A stretch of DNA of 64,000 bases, from contig DF237023.1 of NCBI GenBank assembly GCA_000708835.1, positions 173,654-237,653 of the forward strand. Reading direction: 5' to 3'. This document shows positions 36,201-45,386 of this stretch, in pieces (position 1 is the first letter of the stretch; the number at the start of each line of letters is the position of its first letter). Made by a program: the position numbers and the translations under genes. The stretch is from Klebsormidium nitens (taxonomy: Eukaryota; Streptophyta; Klebsormidiophyceae; Klebsormidiales; Klebsormidiaceae). The notes under the pieces were generated by a model. The model saw nothing but the letters and a program-made list of their open reading frames with translations, was not told where the DNA came from and made no database searches.

Positions 36201-37320
36201 TAAGAGATGGGTGGCAGGAACGAAGTGCTTTTAACGCTCTAGCAACAACCCTCAATTCAGTTCACAGCGTGTCATATAAGGGGCATATAAGCAGGTTCGA
36301 AATATCTCTCTCCTAATCTAGAAGTAAACCCTTATGTCTGACCAGAGATAGAAGCGTGTTCTTGGTCACTACAGCTAGAATAGAGTGAATAGGGCTGCTG
36401 AGAACTTCTTAGGGACAGAGGATGAGAGCTGGCTGCTGCTTAAGGCAAGTTTTGAATGATATCATGATCATGATAGAAGCAAAAATGAGCAAGCATTTGA
36501 AATCAGGTAAGATCATAGCTGCCATCTTGCACATAACAAACATAAGAAAGCAAATCTAACCAGCCAGACAGTCAAGCAAGGCGTTGATGCTCTCTAAGGG
36601 CTTTAGCGTTGATCAGTATCACACCTGAAAGAAGGAGGCCGAGAGATGACGTCAATGTCGATGTTGCCGGACCGCTCATGTTGTTGCTTGCAGAACCACC
36701 GACTATTTGGACTTTAGATGGTGCGCTGCTGCCAGCTCTCATCCGTGTTTCTTCACTTCATGGTAGCTGCTAGCAAAACTTTGCTTTGGGGAAAAGAGAA
36801 GGCAAGAATCTTGCCTTCTTCTTTTCTAAATGTCTGTTCCAGCAAAAGGTGATTTTACCACGGATTCTGAAAGCGGGGTAACGTTTTACTACTTCGAACT
36901 CAAAAGCGTAAGTTCGACAGCCTGAAAAGTATATCTATAGCACCTAGAGACGATGCAGAACGTCTCCACCGTTACAATTATCAGATTGCAAGCTTTTGAT
37001 TGGGCGGATTCTATCAACCAAATCAAAGCCAGGCCTTGATCTCGAAGCTGGATGCGAGAGATGAAGAGATGCGGGGGCAGAGTTTAGGCTCGGAGTTTGA
37101 TTGGCAACAATTCGATCATCCCGACCGTCGATTCTGAGTCTGACGGTTCTGTACCGTCATTCAGCCTGACCGGGCTGTGTACGGTTCCGACTCGGACGTC
37201 CGGACGGAGTGAGTGCAGGCGAGTCCGACTTTGTGCCCGATTGGACGCAACTACCGTAGTATGGCCAAGTCGTATCCATGAACCCTATAGCCTATAGGTA
37301 GTCCACCAGTACTACCGTAC
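30297..37320. other. Long intergenic region with local repeats, no confident gene
   Basis: About 7 kb between root-cap gene 1 and the retrotransposon. It contains a tandem duplication at 31433-31672, related 50-60 bp repeats near 31935-32095 (unit containing GGCGGAATC), GTACC-rich patches and short open frames. The stretch 33100-34230 has exon-like open frames on the plus strand whose phases I could not join. Nothing else is recognised. Confidence 0.4.
31433..31672. repeat. Tandem duplication, about 118-bp unit, two copies
   Basis: Each unit contains TTCGCGTTTTGCTCAC, AACAATTGCTCCATCGAA and GGAGCAGCCGGACCATGAG. The second copy is slightly shorter. An open frame (31444-31980) crosses both units and is probably a by-product of the repeat. 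Confidence 0.75.
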
Positions 37321-37322
37321 TT

Positions 37323-37478
37323 ATTCGAATATCCGCAAATTTGCGAATTTTCGACGTTCGTAGTTAGTCGAAAATTACGGTTCTCTGCTAACGAGAACGC
37401 TAACCCGATTCGCGGCTTTTCAAGCCGCGCCTCTTGTGACTTCGTCTTCATTCTGTCGCTCTGCAAGACGAAGTCACA
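37323..37478 (+). promoter_or_regulatory. Five consecutive hairpins upstream of gag
   Basis: Perfect inverted repeats follow one another. First comes CGCAAATTTGCG (37334-37345), flanked by ATTCG/CGAAT. Then AATTTTCGAC with GTCGAAAATT (37346-37355 and 37367-37376), GTTCTC with GAGAAC (37380-37385 and 37393-37398) and CGCGGCTT with AAGCCGCG (37411-37418 and 37422-37429). Last is a 14-bp stem (37435-37448 with 37465-37478). Their role is unknown; a terminal structure or a leader RNA structure of the element is plausible. Confidence 0.7.
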
Positions 37479-37760
37479 GCGCAAGGAGGACGGCGCCTCC
37501 TCGCTTCCCCTCGAAAGCATCTGTTTGTTCCTCTTTTGCTTGCTTCCCATGCTTTAGCACCATTGAAGCTTAGTGACTTGCTCCAGGTTCCTTCATGCAG
37601 AACCGTTGGACGTTCTGAAAGACTGGCAATTTGTAGCTTGCTTACAGCTCCAGTTCGTCAGATCATCCTACTTCTTTTGGTGCTTCGAGCTTTCGTATCA
37701 TCTTAGTGCTACTTTTGGTCCGTTCATCAACTACAGCGAGAGTTTCTTGCCCCATGCACG

Positions 37761-38735
37761 ATGGCTGGACCTGGAGATGATCACTCTGCTCAGGAGACCA
37801 CTGGGATGACTCCAGAGGACTTTGCGAAGCAGGCCAGGGAAGCAACCCTCCGCAACGAAGCTCTATTTTCCAAGATCTCCCAGCAGCTGTCTGAGCATGC
37901 AACACAACAAGCCGCACATCTGGCCAAGCAGTCCGAGAAGATTGATCAACTGCAGTCCCAGATCCAAGCCAAGACTGCTCCAAAGAGATCTGATCGCATT
38001 GGGAATCCTGAGGTGAAGAAGCACATGGAGCCGTTGGAACAGGCACAGCATGTCATCTCTCAGGCGAAGTCTGTCTTCGAGGATCATCTGGATGGAACTT
38101 CGCCCCTGTCTCAGCTCTCGGAAGATCAAGTCGCTGCCCTCAAGAATCAGTGCGATGAAGGTGAGAGAGCCATTTCTGACCGCATGCAGTTTCTTGAGGA
38201 CTGGGATTCAGAGGGGCTGGAGATTGCGTCTGAGATGCTGCGTCTGAGGGATGAGGCATCCAAGGACCCCGCAGAACTGAACCTGGTTTCTCGTGCTCGG
38301 AAATCCCTGGCTGAAAAACGCAAGGCTTCAGAGGAAGCATCCAAACCTCCCAAGGAACACAAAACTCAACAGTACCAAAACCCTAGCAGAGGCAACTTCC
38401 AGAACAGAGGCCGCTCTCCCTCTCCGTCTCCGTGGTTCCATCCTCCTCAGCCTATCCTGATGCCTGCTCCCCTGCCAGTTCTCCCACAGCCAAGCCCTGT
38501 CCCATCTCCCATCTACCAGAGCCAGTATTTCCCTTCCAACCGCACCCCCTCTCCTGCTCCTGGCCTCCCCCCTCCTGCTATTCCTGCCCCTGTTCCTCGC
38601 GCCCCAAGCCCCTCCATGACTAGTGGTCGCATAGCAAACCTCCAGTGCTGGTCTTGCCAACAGTATGGACACGTGGCAGCAACTTGCCCTAACTCAGCTA
38701 GCATAGCAGCCAACGCTAGTCGAGGTTACTTCTAG
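37761..38735 (+). CDS. Gag-like protein of the DIRS-like element
   Basis: This is a 324-residue ORF with a proper ATG. The N-terminal half is helical and probably coiled-coil (SQQLSEHATQQAAHLAKQSE, then KIDQLQSQIQAK). The middle is charged, and the third quarter is strongly Pro/Ser-rich. The C-terminus carries a CCHC zinc knuckle, CWSCQQYGHVAATC, with C-X2-C-X4-H-X4-C spacing. Such proteins form the RNA-binding particle of retrotransposons. Four codons before the stop, the sequence CGAG|GTTACT offers a phase-1 splice donor (38725), which would allow fusion to downstream ORFs. Confidence 0.8.
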   Translation: MAGPGDDHSAQETTGMTPEDFAKQAREATLRNEALFSKISQQLSEHATQQAAHLAKQSEKIDQLQSQIQAKTAPKRSDRIGNPEVKKHMEPLEQAQHVISQAKSVFEDHLDGTSPLSQLSEDQVAALKNQCDEGERAISDRMQFLEDWDSEGLEIASEMLRLRDEASKDPAELNLVSRARKSLAEKRKASEEASKPPKEHKTQQYQNPSRGNFQNRGRSPSPSPWFHPPQPILMPAPLPVLPQPSPVPSPIYQSQYFPSNRTPSPAPGLPPPAIPAPVPRAPSPSMTSGRIANLQCWSCQQYGHVAATCPNSASIAANASRGYF

Positions 38736-40140
38736 ATCTCAGCGCTTCGGTAGTCATGACACAAACCGAGTAATCAGTCGAGTTCTGTTCCTAAGTGCTT
38801 GTGGAGAGTTAGCTGCCAGAACATTGAGGGTTTGAAGTGAGCAGAAGACTTTATAGGGTACCTTTGAACAGATGTACTTGTAATGGTCCAGACCTTCAGT
38901 GTAATACTTAGAGCTGCGGATGAGGCAATGCCTAGAACACCACTGTAACATTTGCATCGTTTCACCCTGATTGTATTAAGCTCTCCACCACATTTCAACT
39001 CTCATTGCTTGCATCGTCTTTTCAATCTCTTCGCCTCGTCATAGCCAATGATTCTTCTGTTCTTATTTCCCCTTCAATGCTTGCATTACTCCCCATTCTA
39101 GTTTTCGTTCTGACTCTATGAGGCTGCTAAAACTTACTATAGGATTCTTTTGGCATGTCCTGAAGGCTGATATCTTTGTTCCTTCTTTTCAATCTCACCT
39201 CCTTCGCTTCTTCAGTGGTTTCCATCCCTTCCGTTCCGTTCACATTCCGCTCAACCGCTCTGGCTTTCCGTTCGCAAGGTGCCTCGAGTCCCTTTAAAAC
39301 CAATTTCCTCCCTTGTTTCATCGCTTTTCGTAATTCGTTCAGTCGAAGTTGATGTTCGTATCCTGCATTTGTTTTATCAATCTTTAAACAATTCTGTTTA
39401 TGTCCGTTCCTGTTTCTCCGTTCCGTTATTTTCTCCGTTCCGTTTACGTTCCGTTGATGTTGACGTTATCGTTCCGTTGCAGATTTTTCTTTGACGATTA
39501 GTATCAATCTTCAGTCCGTTCAATTTCCAAACACTTCCCAGCTTCAGGGGGATACCTCGTTCTTGTTTTCCGGTTACAGTTTCTTTTCTCATCCCTTTCC
39601 GATTTCGAGTTCGTTCCGTTCACGTTGAACGTTTCTTCCGATTTTCACCCCGCTCTAGTTCGTCCGTTTTCTGCCCGATTTTCTTCAGTGTCTTCGTTTC
39701 AGTCGGCGTCAACCTTGTCGCTGTCGTTGCTATAGACAGACTTTCCGGTTTCACCAGTTCTCTCTTCTCTGCTTTTCACGCCCCGGTTTTTGCTCCTCTA
39801 GTTTAAATAAGCGCTGCCACGTGGCAGGCTGTGATTCGTGCTATTTGGGAAGCAACGTTTGCTCCCAATTGTTGTACCCATATCGATCGAACCTGAGCCG
39901 CTTGCGTATCTCGTCTTCTTTGGCAGCGCTTCGTGTCCCTCGTCGTTAGAAGGAGAAATTTTGCTCGGTTTCCATCTTTCATTTGTCCTGCCTCGGAGAG
40001 GATGCTCTCTTGAGAGTTTCATCCCATAGTCTGAATCTATCCTGGCTGATCCGAGGCCCGTTCAAGCTTCTTCTGTGTTTCTATTTTGTGATTCCCGTTC
40101 TCATGTTTCGGTTCTCTTCCTTTCTTTCCGTTGTTTGCAG
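38736..40140 (+). other. Non-coding pyrimidine-rich spacer between gag and RT (possible intron)
   Basis: About 1.4 kb without a coherent open frame. From about 39180 it is T/C-rich, with many GTTCCGTT/TCCGTTCC repeats (for example 39231-39240 and 39410-39480). It ends in a long pyrimidine tract and TTTGCAG, as a plant intron would. Confidence 0.55.
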
Positions 40141-42233
40141 CCACTGAGGAGTCTTTGCACAAACTCGCCGACTTGACTGATGCCGCCGAATTTGAGGGGT
40201 TCCGCGATCCGGCTAAGAACGCGGCTGCGAAGGAGTCCGCCCCCAAGCGCGAGCCCTACCTGCGTCACAGGCTCCGCCGTCATGTCGAGTTCTGGCAGTC
40301 CTTCGTCACCTCTAGCTTTGTGATGGGAATTCTGCTGTCTGGCTATATGCTGCCTTGGTTATCTGGCCCCCCAACTGAGCCTCACCGCTTTCCTAACCAT
40401 CCGTCAGCCTTCGAGCATGCCAGCTTCGTCACGGATGCCGTCAGCAGCCTCGCCGCGACCGGCACAATTCAGCCTGTTTCCGACCCCCCCTTCCTAGTTA
40501 GTCCTCTAGGAGTCGTACCTAAGGCGGAAGACAAGCTGCGCCTCATCTTGGATCTTCGTTTTCTCAATCAATTTCTTCAAATTACGAAATTCAAGGACGA
40601 GTCGATCAGGATGATCTCGGAGCTGTGCCTGCCCAAGGACCTCCTGTTCACCATCGACCTCAAGGCGGGGTACCACCACATCGACATCTTCGAGCCGCAC
40701 TGGAAGTACTTAGGCTTCCAGTGGCGGGGCCAGTATTACGTTTTTACACAACTTCCTTTCGGTCTGGCGCCTGCGTGCTACGTTTTCACGATGGTGATGC
40801 GCCAACTCACCAAGTCCTGGCGCGCTCGCGGGTATTGTCTAGTTCATTACATTGACGACTTCTTTTTTGCCTGCCGAAGCTCGGCCGAGTTTGCCCGCGT
40901 CCAGGCGTGCGTACTTGCAGATCTTGCGGCTGCTGGCTTTGTGGTTTCTAAGGAGAAATGCCAACTCAAGAGCAGCCACGTGGTGAAGTTTCTTGGTTTC
41001 GTAGTGGACACCCTGTTCGGTCATTTTCGCCTGACAGCGCTGCAAAAGAGCAAGCTGCACTCCGCCATCGAGGCGTGCTTCCGCAACCCCCGGTCCGTCC
41101 CTGCGAAAACCGTCGCTCGCGTTACAGGCCTGATTACCTCCCTCTTGCTAGTTACAGGGCCTATCTCGGGTCTCTTCTCGCGCTTCTTGCATCGAGCCTT
41201 AGCTACTCGCTCTTCCTGGTACAGCAAAGTGCAGCTCGATAGCGCAGCTTTAGGCGAGCTTCTTTTCTGGAAGGACCGGCTTCCTCGCTTTGAAAGCCGT
41301 GACATCTGGCGTAAGCACTCCGTGCTTCGCGTTCTGTTTTACGACGCCGGCGGTCAAGGTTGGGGCGGGCATTTGGAGATTGGCTCTGAGCAGCACGAGG
41401 CGCACGGTTCCTGGGAGGCACACGAGGTGCATGGCGTGGCTTCGTCCACGTGGCGGGAGCTGTCTGGTCTTCTCCGGTTGCTTCGCGCTTTTCGACCTCT
41501 CCTAATCGATTGCACAGTCATCGCGCGCGGCGACGCGCTGAACGTCTTCTCTATCCTGTCCAAGGGCGGTTCTGCTAAGGAGCATTTGCAATCAATCTGC
41601 ATCGAGCTTTTTGCGTTCTGTTCCGGGCAGCGGATCGAGCTTCGACCGGAATGGCTGCCGAGAGAGGAGAACGCGCGCGCGGACTACTTGAGCAAAGTTC
41701 GTGATGTTGACGACTTCGGGCTTTTTGCGGAGGCTTTTGCTTTTGTTTCAGCGCGTTTTGGTCCGTTTACGGTCGATCGGTTCGCCAGCGAGCACAATGC
41801 AAAGCTCCCTAGATTCGACGCGTCTTACTGGTGTCCCGGCGCGGCGGCCGCGAACACTTTCATCCAGGATTGGGGTGGCGAAGAGAGAAACTATTGTTTC
41901 CCTCCACCGAATCTCGTCGCTCCGACGCTTCGGCACGCGCGCGCGTGCCGCGCGCGCATGACGCTCATTGTGCTCAGCTGGCGCTCTGCTCCGTGGTGGC
42001 CGCTCCTGTGCGGCAGCGTGGACTCCGGCCGGGGGTTCGCACCGTTCGTTCGGCAGCAGCTCTACTTTCCTGCGGGGCGCGAGGTCCTGGTCCCCGGTCG
42101 TGCGTTGCGTGACCGGTTCTTTGGGAAAGGCGTTCCCATTTCCGACGTGTTCGCACTTGACATCGACTTCCGCGCTCAGGTTAGCGTCCTTTTGTCGTCG
42201 CTCAGTCTTTCCTATTCTTATTCCTTTGCTTAA
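40141..42233 (+). CDS. Reverse transcriptase-RNase H of the DIRS-like element
   Basis: About 697 codons are open from the acceptor-like TTTGCAG ending at 40140. RT motifs appear in order: LVSPLGVVPKAEDKLRLI, FTIDLKAGYHHI, TQLPFGLAPACYVF and the catalytic YIDD (about 40848-40859). VVKFLGFVVDT follows. The RNase H part shows an Asp in LFYDAGGQGWGG, a Glu in TWRELSGLL, an Asp in ARGDALNVF and an Asp in NARADYLSK. The C-terminal WG/FGPFTVDRFAS and YCFPPPNLV segment is typical of DIRS-type polyproteins. There is no protease, integrase or DUF3435. The frame has no ATG near its start; the first is about 180 bp in, at the edge of the RT domain. Translation therefore probably needs splicing or fusion to gag. 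A 263-codon antisense frame here is a shadow. Confidence 0.88.
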
Positions 42234-42243
42234 ATTTTTGCAG

Positions 42244-43313
42244 ATTGGTTTAACTTTGAAAGCTGGGACCTCCACGCGGCCGGTCTGCCGTCCGCCGACC
42301 CGGAACTTGCCAGACTGTCTGTCGATCTTCACGATGCCGCCCTGCTTTGCCGCGCTGCCTCCACGTTTCGTACCTACTCTGGGCCCTGGAAACATTACAA
42401 GCAGTGGTGCCAAAAGAAGGGGGTCCCCGCTTTGCCTTCCAGCCCCTTGACAGTCGCGCTCTACATGATGCGGCTTCTCCGCACCGCCAACACTCCTTCT
42501 CCTTTGATGACGTTCTCTGGCGCAGTGTACCTGAATCACTCACTTGCTGGCCTTCCGTCCCCGACGAACCACCCTCTCGTTCAAATGGCACGCGAGACGG
42601 CCCGCCGGATCAAAGTTGCTGGTAAAAACCAGAAAAGGCCGTTTCTCGCTTCACAAATCCGTCGCCTTTTTGAGCTTTGGGGTAGTTTTTCAGCCAACCT
42701 CCACCAACTTATGAAGCTTACTGCCATCACCCTTTGCTACACATCATTCCTGCGTTACGACGACCTGGTTGCAATTCCCTGGCAGTCTATCAAGTTCGTC
42801 GCTCAGTCCCACATGGAGCTCTTCATTCCGGACAGCAAAACCGACCAGTACCGCAGGGGCGAGACGATTTACATCGCTCGCTTGGGTGGTCCATTCTGTC
42901 CCGTCAGCTTAGTCCAACGCTTGCTCGAGGTCGGCCAGTACCGCCTTTTTGGCAACGGTTCCCTGATTCGCTCAACGCTGATTTTCCCTCCTAGCCAGCG
43001 CATCAAGTCTACCGCACCGTGCTATTCTACCGTTCTTGCTTGGTTCAAGGAGGCAGCTTTTGTTTCCGGTCTCGATCCTCAGTACTATGGCACCCACTCG
43101 GGCAGACGCGGCGGCGCAACTGGCGCCGCTGCTAACGACGTCCCTGATCGCCTTTTCAAGGGCCACGGCCGCTGGCGCTCTGAACGTGCAAAGGACATGT
43201 ACGTGAAGGAGAAGCTTCAGGCGAAACTTTCAGTGACCCGGAACCTTGGCCTTCAGGAAGATATTCCCATTGCCCAACTCCGCGAGTTTGAGCGCGAAGC
43301 CTGTTTGATCTGA
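42244..43313 (+). CDS. Tyrosine recombinase of the DIRS-like element
   Basis: About 356 codons are open from the acceptor-like TTTTGCAG ending at 42243. The N-terminal part has a core-binding-like helical domain (TFRTYSGPWKHYKQWC, ALYMMRLLRT). The catalytic part has the first Arg in SFLRYDDLVAI, the His-X-X-Arg box in YGTHSGRRGGAT (about 43086-43121) and GHGRW. The nucleophile candidate is Tyr in KDMYVKE, about 14 residues after GHGRW. The enzyme would integrate the circular cDNA of the element without making target-site duplications. Like the RT frame it has no early ATG. It is in the same frame as RT but separated from it by a TAA at 42231-42233. Confidence 0.85.
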
Positions 43314-43430
43314 TACTGTTGTTGTTGCATCTCAGGTACGCCCTAGTCCTCTTCTTTATTTCATTCCTTCTTGTTTTCCTGCTTCCTTCCACCTTCCTCA
43401 TTTCCCATAACCTCCTCTTAACCTCACTCT

Positions 43431-45386
43431 AAACCCTTTCCGTGCTGCTGTGTTCTGTGACGCCTTGCACGAGCCACTTGCCAAACCTCGTGCTTCATCA
43501 CATCTCACTGTCATTCGCTGCAGTGCACTTGCAGTGCACTGCTGCTCATTCGCAAGTTCTCGTTTATAGCAGAGAACCTGGAATTCGAGTGTGGAGTCGG
43601 AGTCAGTGTGACGGTCCAGGGGTTCTGGCGGGGCGCCAAACGGGGCGCAGAGCGCCCCCGGGCAGATCCTGGCGCCCCAGGGCGGCAGCCCGGGGCGCCA
43701 GAGCGCCCCGGCCCGAAGCCCCGAGGAACTATCTGGCCTGGGCAGGGCGGCCGGCCGCGCCCCAGGGTCGCGGCTGGGCACCCCGGGCCGGAGCCCCGAG
43801 GCGCCAAAGCGCCTCCGGGCAAAATCCTGCTAGAAGAGTAGCCACGGTACGCCGTACGGTACTCCTAGTCGGCTGGCTGGCTGGCCAGCGCCTTGTCGCC
43901 ACTAGCGAACCATATCTGCAGAGTGCATAATGCAGCTGCACCTGCCTGGGAAATTTGCCTGTCTGCGAAATAACCTTCAACCTTCGAAGTTCGCGATTCA
44001 CCGGGCACCTACTCGATCTCAATTTCAGGTTGACTTACCGTATATGAATTGATGGCAAATGTTCACATTTATCATTGACTTGTGGACAGTGCTCGGGGAC
44101 AAGAACAAAACCAGAACCCTCAACCCAGAATTAACAAGCTCCACGGTGAGTCCACACCCGTACCCACCCTAACCCCCAAAGTTCAAACCAACCAGACCTG
44201 TCTCCCGGGCGTCCTCCTTGATAAACAACTTGATTGAACATGGAGCCACGAAGCCTGTTTCTTTGTCTCTCGAATACCTATCACCAGGTTCCTCGGGAGG
44301 GCCTGAAAACAGCTACCGGTCCGTCTAGGCCGACTCATGAGCTAGAGAGCAAGACTTGGTATTCTCTCCCGGAACTTCCGAACACAATCCAGGAGTGAAA
44401 ACCGTGCATGTCAGATTCCTGTTTTAGCTAGCAGGTACCGTGAACCGAAGCGTTCATGACTGCCAGCCTGCATGCCGGGCACAGGCTGGCGGGAGAGCTT
44501 TGAGAGTCGACCCTGCGTTTTAGGACGGCTGGCCAGGGGGCTCGAGCCTGCCTGGGTCTACCTACATAGGCGACTGGCCTGTCTAGGCTCTACCTACCGG
44601 TATTTGCGGATAAGCACAGAACCTACTAGTACTAGGCTATAAAGCAGCAGAAGCTAGCTACGTATAGGTAGTACGACGCCGTTTCTACTACGGTACAAAT
44701 AAAAACAATCTACCGTACCTACCTAGGACCTAACGTAGACTGTAGTACCGGTATTATACGGTTAGGTAGGTACAACAAATTAGGTAGGTACCGTCTTAGT
44801 GCCCACTGCCTTGGTTCTTAGCTCCGCCGCCGTTCGCCTGCATGGGGTATTATGGGGGGCGACTGGGCAGCGCTGAGCGGGCAAGTCAGCGTGGATGTCG
44901 TCAGCGTGCGAACAAAATGTCGCCAGAAAACATATGCATAACGACACGGCATGATGCCTGAGCAGTACGTGAGGATGAGCAGTGCCGAATGCTGAGGCGG
45001 CGGCGTTTTAGCCCTCCGAACAGCTTTCAATATATATGATCAACCACGGCCAACTTGCCGGAGGAGAGCTTTCAGTACGCTTTCAGTAGGGCTGCAGATT
45101 GCTTATGAGCAATGTTCACAAAGCAGCTGGACGCAGCTAGTATGCGCAGCGTTAAGCATTACCAGCCTGTAACTGCGCCTTACATGCCATAGAGTGACTT
45201 GATGACGTAATAGTAAGGCTATAGCTGCAGTCACGGACATTCAAGACGCTCTTGCACAATTGGTACAAAGGAGCTGAGTTCGTCGCACCACCCGTCATTT
45301 CTCACTTCTCAAACTTTCTCAAGTGCTCCTCCAGCTACAGCCCACCATCGCACCAAATCAGCTGAAAGCGCCACTGGCAGCCAGCT
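43431..45386. other. Intergenic region upstream of root-cap gene 2
   Basis: It contains the GC-rich patch, a GTACC/TAGGTA island (44560-44800) and the upstream region of root-cap gene 2. No gene is recognised. A TATATAT run near 45032 is too far from the ATG at 45387 to be assigned as its TATA box. Confidence 0.45.
43620..43835. repeat. GC-rich GGGGCGCC repeat patch
   Basis: Extremely GC-rich interval with recurring GGGGCGCC, GAGCGCCCC and GCCCCGAGG blocks in both orientations, giving strong folding potential. It lies about 300 bp after the retrotransposon's recombinase. A short similar GGGGCGCC stretch occurs near 12135. Confidence 0.65.

Larger units (their letters stand above)
37321..43430 (+). 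mobile_element. Tyrosine-recombinase (DIRS-like) retrotransposon, apparently intact
   Basis: The element carries, in order, a gag-like ORF with a zinc knuckle, a reverse transcriptase-RNase H ORF and a tyrosine recombinase ORF. This combination defines DIRS/Ngaro-type elements, which integrate by recombinase rather than by integrase. There is no frameshift in the three ORFs; a single TAA (42231-42233) separates the RT and recombinase frames. The boundaries are approximate: the left is placed at the start of a hairpin cluster, the right after the pyrimidine-rich 3' tail. I found no long terminal repeats of LTR type, and could not assign the inverted or split direct repeats that would distinguish DIRS from Ngaro. 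The element sits between two root-cap paralogues. Confidence 0.8.

Noticed and set aside
41748-42539. 263-codon open frame on the minus strand
   Set aside because: It is the antisense of the GC-rich RT-RNase H and recombinase coding sequence and has no protein resemblance.
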